Shown: positions 36,260-42,163 of the stretch, one piece after another | How positions within the stretch are numbered: position 1 is the first letter of the stretch | Layout of the letters: the number at the start of each line of letters is the position of its first letter | IMG/VR virus record: IMGVR_UViG_3300046011_007592 | Location: 1-42,163 of that record | From: a virus | Reading direction: 5' to 3' (one strand) | Length of the DNA: 42,163 nt | The notes under the pieces: generated by a model | Told to the model about the DNA's origin: nothing | The model's database searches: none | Seen by the model: the letters and a program-made list of their open reading frames with translations, nothing else | Position numbers and translations under genes: made by a program

Positions 36260-37525
36260 TTATGCGAACATGAGTAGGAAGTTGCCGGTTGACCCCGGCC
36301 CGTTGGGGGTGAGGTCAGTGAAACGTAGACGGTGACTGGTTACATTGAAGGTGCCGGTTGTGGGTGCAGCCCCTGATGGTTGAGCACGGAGGGCTACTCG
36401 CTGACCCACCGCAAGGTCGTAGGTGTCTATGTCGTCGGGCAGGTTGGAAAGCGTCGTGCCGGCCGGGACGGGGATGGTCAGACCGCAGGTGGCTCCGTCG
36501 ACGAGCACGTCCACAACCATGGCGACGTCATAGCTGTTCACGACCCGTATCTGGAACTTGTCCAGTCGGGCCGGGAACTCCATCGTCACTTCGCGCATAG
36601 CCAACAGTGAGAGGGGGGCTGTCGAGCCAGGGTCCCCCCCGGTCAGCCCGATGTAGATCGTGTTGTTCGCCACGTTGAAAGTTCGGCTGTGGTAGTCAAA
36701 AATGTCGAAGCTACGGTCGTCAGAGACAATAGTTGCGCCGAGCGCTGAGATACTTACCGAGTTGCCCGTCGTACCGGAGACCCGAACATCGACAAAGTCC
36801 CCAGAAAGGACTGAGTAGGTTGTGGTGTTTTCGAAGAAATAGCCCGTTTCACCAACACCGGTCGTGAGCAAGATGCCCGTCGATACCGCGTTGTCCTCCA
36901 GCGTTATCGTCCCCACACCTGTGCCGGGGCCGGAGTCCACTGATGCGTTGGCCGAAACATAGGCAAAAAGGCCGCGCACTATCCCGGGGGATGCTACCGG
37001 GAGGCCCACCGACTCTGCCGATGCGGAGTTCACAATCGACAAATTCCCACTGAGGGGGGCTCGGCGTGTGGGCAGGGTTGTCCAAATCAAGGTCCCCGTA
37101 GCCAGCAGGGGGACAATCGCGTTGCTGCCAGGGGCGGTGACAACGGCGGAGATGGCGACGTTGTTGGTGCCGGTCGCACGATATGTCGAAGCTGCGAGCT
37201 TATCCCCTGCAGCCACCGAAACGCTGTTTGTCGTGTCGATAGCGGTGTCGCCGATGGCAAGAACACCATCCGGCGAAGTTACCGTCAGGGACTGCTGCAC
37301 CTCGTTTACGAAGGTGCGAACCCCTCGGCCGGTGCCGGTGATCGTGGAGCCGCTTCTGATGCGTAGTTTTGACAGTGTGAACGGGACAGCTGCGCGGTAG
37401 GAAGGTCCGCCTACGTCGGGGTACGCTACACCACCCTTGCCGTGGATGGGTCCGAAGTTGTCTACACCCCCCGAGGTCGTTGCGATGAGGGCGGTGCCTG
37501 TTGCGAAGAACGAGCGCGTCGCCAT
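36260..37525 (-). CDS. Tail fibre / structural protein
   Basis: Encodes 421 residues, low in charge and rich in Gly, Ser, Thr, Val and Ala, with many short beta repeats. The N-terminus is MATRSFFATGTALIATTSGGVDN. No enzyme motif is seen. Composition, length and position at the end of the late operon fit a distal tail fibre or decoration protein. ATG chosen in a TAATG overlap with the upstream gene. Confidence 0.65.
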   Translation of the reverse strand: MATRSFFATGTALIATTSGGVDNFGPIHGKGGVAYPDVGGPSYRAAVPFTLSKLRIRSGSTITGTGRGVRTFVNEVQQSLTVTSPDGVLAIGDTAIDTTNSVSVAAGDKLAASTYRATGTNNVAISAVVTAPGSNAIVPLLATGTLIWTTLPTRRAPLSGNLSIVNSASAESVGLPVASPGIVRGLFAYVSANASVDSGPGTGVGTITLEDNAVSTGILLTTGVGETGYFFENTTTYSVLSGDFVDVRVSGTTGNSVSISALGATIVSDDRSFDIFDYHSRTFNVANNTIYIGLTGGDPGSTAPLSLLAMREVTMEFPARLDKFQIRVVNSYDVAMVVDVLVDGATCGLTIPVPAGTTLSNLPDDIDTYDLAVGQRVALRAQPSGAAPTTGTFNVTSHRLRFTDLTPNGPGSTGNFLLMFA

Positions 37526-37914
37526 TAGGCCACCCACTCAACAGTCACGCGCCCGCCGCTGACCTCATCCGGGGCAGCTTCCACGAGGCTGACCGCGACC
37601 GAGAGCCACCTTTCGGACTGTTGGTCTGCTGGAAGGAGGAGGTTGACCACCTCATCATTGTCGATCCGCGCAGCCCCCTGCGGCTCACCGTCGGCGCTCG
37701 GGAACATCGGGCCCAAAGCCGCCTGGACCTTGGCGTAGGCGGCGTCGCGGGCGAACAGGTCGGCGCACATCGTACCTTCGTCAGGGATCCAGTCCTGCGA
37801 GGGCGGGACGCGATAGGCGACAGGCGTGCGCTCACCCGTCTCGGTGTCACGCAGGTAGTGATATTCGATCTGAGGGCCTGTCATTGCTGGGCCGCGGTAC
37901 ACAGGGACGATCAT
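37525..37914 (-). CDS. Hypothetical tail-region protein
   Basis: Encodes 129 residues; the ATG is coupled to the fibre gene stop by TGATG. It has PQIEYHYLRDTETGERTPVAYRVPPSQDWIPDEGTMCADL, a helix DAAYAKVQAALGPMF and a strand-rich end. No family is recognised. Its place between two fibre-like genes suggests a fibre-associated or chaperone role. Confidence 0.6.
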   Translation of the reverse strand: MIVPVYRGPAMTGPQIEYHYLRDTETGERTPVAYRVPPSQDWIPDEGTMCADLFARDAAYAKVQAALGPMFPSADGEPQGAARIDNDEVVNLLLPADQQSERWLSVAVSLVEAAPDEVSGGRVTVEWVA

Positions 37915-38849
37915 CAGGCCTCCACCGACACAGCGACCACATCCCACCGGTCATCGGTCGAGTTGAAGATGCAGCCGACGTACATGATCTTGCCCGCGAC
38001 GGTGGTGGTCGGCAGGGTCACCCCGACGGGTCGGAAGGACTTGCTCGCCCCAGTGGTCCACGTCAGGGCACGCGGGGCGCCACTGTCCTTGATGCGATAG
38101 ATGATCTTCTGTCCGGACGTGGGGGCGCCGGCGTCGGCGTTGATGGTCAGCGCCCCGGTCAGGCCGGTGATGCTGTACTGATCGAAGGTGTCGCTGTTGG
38201 GCGCCAGGGGTGATGCCGGACTGGCCGCCGTGCTGACGCGGGAGGTCACTCGCTTGTTCGTCAGGGTGTCGACGCTGGCCCTGCCGACCAGCGTATCGCC
38301 TGTGACCGCCGCGACCAGGTTGGCGAAGGTTGGCGTTCCGATGAACGTCAGAACATTCGCGCCGAACGAGATCGCGGCCTGCTTGGCGTTGAAGGTCGAC
38401 CAGTCGGCGGAGCTCAGAGCCCCTCGGTTGCTCGCCGAAGCCGTAGGGACGTTCAGGGTGATGACCGGCGTGGTCGTACCGTTGGCGACCGTCGAGGTTA
38501 TGTTTGTCCCCGACGTCCCGATGGTCAGGGCGGCCACCGACACGACCAAGGCGGTCGCGGCGATGGTGATCGAGCCAGCCCCGTTGGTGATGGTGATGCC
38601 GGCGCCGGCCGTCAACGTCGCCTTGGTCAGCGTGTTGCCGGTCGTGTTGCCGATCAGGAGTTGGCCGTTCGTGTAGGTCGTCTGGCCGGTGCCTCCGTCG
38701 GCGACCGCTGTGACGCCCCCACCGCCACTCCCGAAGTACGTTGCCAGTGCGCCGAGGGTCGTCGACCGGCCACCGCCAGGCTGCACGATGTAGAAGAGGT
38801 CGCCAGAGGCGAACGCACCGGCCGCGGGCTTAGATGAGACTGTGGCCAT
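37914..38849 (-). CDS. Tail fibre protein with beta-repeat region
   Basis: Encodes 311 residues. The sequence GGTGQTTYTNGQLLIGNTTG and LTAGAGITITNGAGSITI is a hallmark of phage tail-fibre repeats. The C-terminus (IIYRIKDSGAPRALTWTTGASKSF, TTTVAGKIMYVGCIFNSTDDRWDVVAV) resembles fibre tip domains. Probably contacts the host surface. Coupled by TAATG to the small upstream gene. Confidence 0.8.
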   Translation of the reverse strand: MATVSSKPAAGAFASGDLFYIVQPGGGRSTTLGALATYFGSGGGGVTAVADGGTGQTTYTNGQLLIGNTTGNTLTKATLTAGAGITITNGAGSITIAATALVVSVAALTIGTSGTNITSTVANGTTTPVITLNVPTASASNRGALSSADWSTFNAKQAAISFGANVLTFIGTPTFANLVAAVTGDTLVGRASVDTLTNKRVTSRVSTAASPASPLAPNSDTFDQYSITGLTGALTINADAGAPTSGQKIIYRIKDSGAPRALTWTTGASKSFRPVGVTLPTTTVAGKIMYVGCIFNSTDDRWDVVAVSVEA

Positions 38850-38962
38850 TATTCCTCAGTGAGGTAGGTGCCGTCCTCGTCCTGAAGCGGAGTACCATCT
38901 TCGTCGAGAAGGACAGGGGCTGACGGCAGCCAAGACTGAAGAACGACAAGACGAATGGGCAT
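38849..38962 (-). CDS. Very small acidic protein
   Basis: Encodes 37 residues (starts MPIRLVVLQSWLPSAPVLLDE). A strong Shine-Dalgarno sequence GGGGAGG lies a few bases before the ATG, and TAATG coupling connects it to the fibre gene. Two DEDGT-type repeats lie at the C-terminus. Known families offer no match. It may serve to couple translation of the fibre gene. Confidence 0.55.
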   Translation of the reverse strand: MPIRLVVLQSWLPSAPVLLDEDGTPLQDEDGTYLTEE

Positions 38963-39046
38963 GCCGGACCTCCCCGTGACTTTGAGGGGGAACCAAACCC
39001 CGGAAGACGTCAGTGATCAATGTAGTAAAGAGATGATCTACTGGGC

Positions 39047-39379
39047 TTAGAGCCCGAACTTGGACCAGAAGGTGGGCTTCAGGGACCCTTGGGCCCGTGC
39101 CCGCTCCGCCTCGCACAGCTCCAGGCTGGTGAAGATCGAGACCACCTTGTCGTTGGCGATGCTCAGGCCGGCCGTCTGGCCGTCGAGGGCGATCCACATC
39201 TCCGGCATCCCCGCGTTGAGGCTGGGGAGGGGGACGCCTTCAACCCGCTTACGGAGTGCTGGGTCCAGGAGCTTCACGCAGCTGAACGCAGGCGGGACGA
39301 TCACGGTATTCGGGATACCGGCACATGCCGACAATCCCCACACGATTGAGATCATCAGAGGGAGCAGCTTGAAGGGCAT
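39047..39379 (-). CDS. Outer-membrane spanin-like lipoprotein (Rz1-type)
   Basis: Encodes 110 residues. The signal sequence MPFKLLPLMISIVWGLSAC-AG has a lipobox (LSAC). The mature part has a proline-containing strand region and a helical C-terminus (LELCEAERARAQG). It starts inside the neighbouring i-spanin gene in another frame, the classic overlapped Rz/Rz1 arrangement. It is longer than typical Rz1. The two would fuse inner and outer membranes at lysis. Confidence 0.7.
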   Translation of the reverse strand: MPFKLLPLMISIVWGLSACAGIPNTVIVPPAFSCVKLLDPALRKRVEGVPLPSLNAGMPEMWIALDGQTAGLSIANDKVVSIFTSLELCEAERARAQGSLKPTFWSKFGL

Positions 39380-39632
39380 CGACGTTGTCCGTGTGAATGT
39401 TGACGGTGATCGCCTCTCGGCGGGCCCGGGCGCTGGCCTCAGCGGCCACGCCCTGGCCTGCGCGGGTCTCACCTTCAGCGTAGACCTGGGCGACTTCAGC
39501 CTCGGCTTTGCCGGCCTTGGCGCTGGCCAGGGCGCGCTTCTGGAAGCCGAAGGGGTCGTTCAGGAACAGCACCACGGCCAGGAGGGCTATGGCGCTGACG
39601 ACGAGCGCGCCGATGAGCCTCCAGGGGATCAT
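39249..39632 (-). CDS. Inner-membrane spanin-like protein (Rz-type)
   Basis: Encodes 127 residues. N-terminal membrane helix IGALVVSAIALLAVVLFL (about 7-24), then a long Ala/Glu/Lys-rich helix (KRALASAKAGKAEAEVAQVYAEGE, ASARARREAI), typical of the periplasmic coiled coil of i-spanins. The lipoprotein gene overlaps its 3' part. It follows the endolysin by 4 nt. Confidence 0.72.
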   Translation of the reverse strand: MIPWRLIGALVVSAIALLAVVLFLNDPFGFQKRALASAKAGKAEAEVAQVYAEGETRAGQGVAAEASARARREAITVNIHTDNVDALQAAPSDDLNRVGIVGMCRYPEYRDRPACVQLREAPGPSTP

Positions 39633-39636
39633 CGGG

Positions 39637-40068
39637 CTACAGGTCCGCCAGCTCGAAGTGCGGCGAGTCAGTTTCCTTCGCCTCGCGCAGCTTGCCGTCG
39701 CGGTCCCAGTCCATGCCCGAGCGGATCGGCGTTTTCAGTTCCAGGGCGGCCTGCATCATCGCCCGATAGATGGCGTCAAACTTCGCGGCGGTGTTCCAGT
39801 CCACCGGGAAGGGACAGAGATCCACCGCGTGGCCGTAGCCGGTCTTGGGGTTCTTGAAGTGGTTGCTCGTCAGGGTCCAGGTGACTTTCCTGCCCTGCTT
39901 GGTCCGCCCCTGGGCGTACAACTCGCGTTGCCGTGCCGGGGTGCGGACACCCTCCAGGACGAGGAAGTCCTGCTTGGAGATGGCGATGGCGCGCTTGACG
40001 ACAGCGATCAGTTTGGGATGTACGCCGACCAGGTTGGTGAGCGAGCGGGCGCCGAGGACGTTGGTCAT
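39637..40068 (-). CDS. Endolysin, M15-type peptidoglycan peptidase
   Basis: Encodes 143 residues. GVHPKLIAVVKRAIAISKQDFLVLEGVRTPARQRELYAQG is typical of phage L-alanyl-D-glutamate/D-Ala peptidases. Zinc ligands are expected at H70 (TSNHF), D83 (GHAVDL) and H137 (DSPHFEL). A short insertion separates H70 from the GHAVD block. No signal peptide is visible, so export depends on a holin. Coupled by ATGA to the holin candidate. Confidence 0.87.
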   Translation of the reverse strand: MTNVLGARSLTNLVGVHPKLIAVVKRAIAISKQDFLVLEGVRTPARQRELYAQGRTKQGRKVTWTLTSNHFKNPKTGYGHAVDLCPFPVDWNTAAKFDAIYRAMMQAALELKTPIRSGMDWDRDGKLREAKETDSPHFELADL

Positions 40069-40313
40069 TTGGGCTCCACGTCGACCTTGGGCTCGGTCAT
40101 GTTCGTGCCCGAGATGAGGATGGTGACGGCGGTGACGAGCGCGCCCAGGTAGATGCCCAGGTCCACCAGACTGACCGGATGACCCGTGAACAGCATGGTC
40201 GGAGGGATCGCCAGGCCGACGGCCATCAAGGGGACAGAGTAGCCGCGGCCGATCGCGTACGTCTTACCGTCGGCGGAGGTCATGTAGTGCTTGATGACGG
40301 TCTGGATCAGCAT
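40065..40313 (-). CDS. Holin candidate
   Basis: Encodes 82 residues with two hydrophobic segments: SVPLMAVGLAIPPTMLF (about 26-42) and LVDLGIYLGALVTAVTILIS (about 49-68). The C-terminal tail is short and charged. Size, topology and position directly before the endolysin fit a class II holin. The ATG overlaps the preceding stop by one base. Confidence 0.65.
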   Translation of the reverse strand: MLIQTVIKHYMTSADGKTYAIGRGYSVPLMAVGLAIPPTMLFTGHPVSLVDLGIYLGALVTAVTILISGTNMTEPKVDVEPK

Positions 40314-40660
40314 CAGGTCAGGCCGATCCCGAAGAGGCTGGCGATGCCGGCCACGATCAGTACGACCATCACGGGGGCGCCGATCCAGGTCATCAGCCGG
40401 TTGGTCAGGCTGGCAGCGGACTCGAGCCGGGTGATGTTGATGACGTTCAGGTTGGCCCGCGTCTCGGTCGCCGTGACGCGGACGGCCAGCGCGGCAATGT
40501 CGGACTCGACGGTGTGAACCCGCTCACCGACCTGGATCGCTCGATCGAGCTTCAGGTCGATCGCATCCATACGCTTGATCAAAGGGTCCACCAGACGATC
40601 CATCATAGGCAGGATGATTTGGTTCATGTCCGCTTGGGTCAGGGCCACACCGTCAGACAT
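40313..40660 (-). CDS. Membrane protein with coiled coil, holin-associated (XhlA-like layout)
   Basis: Encodes 115 residues. A long helical region (MDRLVDPLIKRMDAIDLKLDRAIQVGERVHTVESDIAAL) is followed by a C-terminal membrane helix (WIGAPVMVVLIVAGIASLFGIG, about 92-113). This is the topology of haemolysin XhlA-type proteins found in lysis cassettes. Sequence identity to XhlA cannot be judged by eye. Confidence 0.55.
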   Translation of the reverse strand: MSDGVALTQADMNQIILPMMDRLVDPLIKRMDAIDLKLDRAIQVGERVHTVESDIAALAVRVTATETRANLNVINITRLESAASLTNRLMTWIGAPVMVVLIVAGIASLFGIGLT

Positions 40661-40833
40661 TAGAACTTGACCTTCTCAGGAGGGGGAAGGTCACCGAACA
40701 GTTCTGCGTAGCGCGCCCGAATGGTCTTGATCATCCACTCACTGCCACTGACGCCCGAGGCGTGAGCAACGTGAGCGAGCTTGGCTCGATCGTCGGGAGT
40801 GCCGTACGCAATGATACCTTGGTCACGCTTCAT
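40660..40833 (-). CDS. Hypothetical small protein at the head of the lysis cassette
   Basis: Encodes 57 residues (MKRDQGIIAYGTPDDRAKLA...). Strand then helix-loop-helix (VSGSEWMIKTIRARYAELFG), reminiscent of a ribbon-helix-helix DNA-binding unit, though unproven. TAATG coupling with the coiled-coil membrane gene supports it. There is no clear Shine-Dalgarno sequence before its ATG. Confidence 0.5.
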   Translation of the reverse strand: MKRDQGIIAYGTPDDRAKLAHVAHASGVSGSEWMIKTIRARYAELFGDLPPPEKVKF

Positions 40834-40908
40834 GCGAGCATGAATGGCAGAAGCAGAGCTTCAGATCACTGGAAGATGTGCGAACAGATCTAGTGGATCA
40901 TCGGATTA

Positions 40909-41316
40909 CTACTTCGGCTCGTCAGCCCAAGGCCGCGGCGGACGGCCGGCCTTCAGATCATCGATGCGACCTCGCCACTGTTCACGCACGTCTGCCCAGG
41001 CCGTGCGCTGCTCCGGCGTCAGGCGATTGTCGGAGGCCTGGGTCCAGTCTGAGGCTGCGAGCAGTCGGTCACGATGAGCGCGGTCCTCTTCAAGGACCTC
41101 GCCGGAGGAGGGCTCGCGAGGCGGGAGAAGCTCAGCGAGCCCTGTGGTAGGGTCGATCCGGTGAGAGGCTCCCGAAACTTCTGCGCTCACAGGCGCCACA
41201 GCCTCCCCGTCCCGAACCTGTGCCTCTGCGTGATCAGCGCTGCTTCGGACGATCATCCGAATGTCGCCACTCTCTATAGAGTAAACGGCGAATGCGTTGG
41301 CAATAATCGGCGTCAT
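40909..41316 (-). CDS. Tail (fibre) assembly chaperone-like protein
   Basis: Encodes 135 residues; the ATG overlaps the upstream gene stop (ATGA). The C-terminal segment RDRLLAASDWTQASDNRLTPEQRTAWADVREQWRGRIDDL matches the R-D-x-L-L-x-x-x-D-W-T-Q ... W-x-x-Y/V-R-x-x-L-R pattern of phage tail assembly chaperones. The N-terminal half is variable, with a strand-rich beginning. Probably helps fold or mount the neighbouring fibre or tip protein. Confidence 0.7.
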   Translation of the reverse strand: MTPIIANAFAVYSIESGDIRMIVRSSADHAEAQVRDGEAVAPVSAEVSGASHRIDPTTGLAELLPPREPSSGEVLEEDRAHRDRLLAASDWTQASDNRLTPEQRTAWADVREQWRGRIDDLKAGRPPRPWADEPK

Positions 41317-42163
41317 TTCAGCAGTTCCGTCACGACGATGAAGCCGCCGGTTATTGTTGGTGGGTTGGTGTTGGTGCCAAACTTGGCTTGGATTTTTATA
41401 TCCAGGTACTGCACCATTGCGCCTATGTTCCAAACATCCCCGATATTTGACCAGGAGAACGTCGTGGTCATCAGGTTGGGCGGCTGCATTACAGCGATCG
41501 ACCCCACACCCAGAAATGGGCCGGCGGTTATGTGAGCGTCGGGGGGTATCAAAGGACCCGAGGCGTCCACTTGCAGGGAGGTCACGTTCGTCTGATTGGA
41601 ACCACCTTTCAGTTGGATGCCCCAGTCAATGCGAACTCGTATCTTGCCCGTCTCCCCCGCGAAGTAGGCGGCCGGTGGGGTCCAGCGCAGCGTCATGTAG
41701 TTTTGGAAGCTACTGGTCAGGAGCATGAAGCTGCCGGAGTCCGCGGCGAGGACGGAGGTAACGGCGCCGTCCTCCATACTCTTCGTCCGCACCAGATCGC
41801 CGGAGACATAGACGTTCCCGCCCGAGACCTCGAAGGCCGGCGTTTCGGTTGTGCCGTTGAACACCCGGAACTTGTCGGCCAGGACGTCGAAGTAACTGAT
41901 GGTCGTCGAGCCACCCGCCTCGGTGAACAGCTTCACACCGCTGACGCGGTTGTTGACGTCGAGCGTGACGCCCCAGGTCGCGCTGAGCCGGCCGTTGATG
42001 TTGGTGATTGCGGCGGCGTTCGTGGTGATCGACGCATTCATGATCGGCAGGGTGATGCCGGCCGCAACTTCCTCATCCGTAGCCGACCGCCAGGAGACGC
42101 GCTGGAAGGTCAGGGTCTTGGCGGAGTTGGCCTGGGTGGTGAACAGGGTGGAGTTGTTCAGCC
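41313..42163 (-). CDS. Tail-tip / host-specificity protein, C-terminal part (truncated by window edge)
   Basis: The open frame continues through the window edge, giving 283 visible residues. ITTNAAAITNINGRLSATWGVTLDVNNRVSGVKLFTEAGGSTTISYFDVLADKFRVF follows the pattern near the C-terminus of lambda gpJ-type central tail proteins (DUF1983-like). A beta-rich end domain follows. The start lies outside the window. Confidence 0.75.
   Translation of the reverse strand, partial: LNNSTLFTTQANSAKTLTFQRVSWRSATDEEVAAGITLPIMNASITTNAAAITNINGRLSATWGVTLDVNNRVSGVKLFTEAGGSTTISYFDVLADKFRVFNGTTETPAFEVSGGNVYVSGDLVRTKSMEDGAVTSVLAADSGSFMLLTSSFQNYMTLRWTPPAAYFAGETGKIRVRIDWGIQLKGGSNQTNVTSLQVDASGPLIPPDAHITAGPFLGVGSIAVMQPPNLMTTTFSWSNIGDVWNIGAMVQYLDIKIQAKFGTNTNPPTITGGFIVVTELLK

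Noticed and set aside
38856-39197. 113-codon minus-strand frame overlapping the fibre/spanin gap
   Set aside because: It overlaps the spanin-like lipoprotein and the small gene at 38849, which has a strong RBS; its Arg-rich sequence looks like a frame shadow.

Overview
The window is part of a large, GC-rich, double-stranded DNA tailed-phage genome (or a prophage or phage-plasmid form of one). It carries rIIA/rIIB, family A DNA polymerase, an SbcCD-type nuclease, phage DNA and RNA ligases, ThyX, dNMP kinase, a B12-dependent ribonucleotide reductase, an endolysin/spanin lysis set and tail-fibre genes. The strong G/C third-position preference and a tRNA-Trp-like fragment fit an alphaproteobacterial host, but the host genus cannot be fixed from sequence alone. 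A tyrosine integrase with an excisionase-like partner suggests a temperate history.

Layout. Positions 1-8.5 kb (+): about 25 small, tightly overlapping accessory genes of mostly unknown function, including four diverged copies of one gene family. 8.5-16.2 kb (+): rIIA, rIIB, then small genes including DUF2958, KTSC, ParB-like and GP88-like proteins. 16.2-18.6 kb (+): excisionase-like HTH, integrase, a candidate attP with a tRNA-Trp-like core, and two small HTH proteins. 18.6-34 kb (+): the replication, recombination and nucleotide module (helicase, SSB candidate, 5' exonuclease, Pol A, RecU-like resolvase, DexA-like exonuclease, RNA ligase, SbcD, SbcC, DUF1643, DNA ligase, MazG-like protein, ThyX, dNMP kinase). 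34-36.2 kb (+): NrdJ. A strong terminator at 36.23 kb separates these from convergent late genes (-) that run to the window end: tail fibres, spanins, endolysin, holin candidates, a tail chaperone and a tail-tip protein.

The intergenic DNA is unusually structured. A palindrome TAGTGTA-N-TACACTA occurs at four operon boundaries. Two of these are followed directly by an intrinsic terminator that lies upstream of the next start codon. Three more terminator-type hairpins end only about 12-35 nt before start codons, leaving little room for a promoter, so read-through or antitermination is implied. A second palindrome, TTATAC-GGA-GTATAA, has the Shine-Dalgarno sequence at its centre and precedes three small genes and a two-codon minigene. 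A ~105-bp AT-rich imperfect inverted repeat lies at 902-1006. These repeated signals are the best candidates for an undescribed phage control system.
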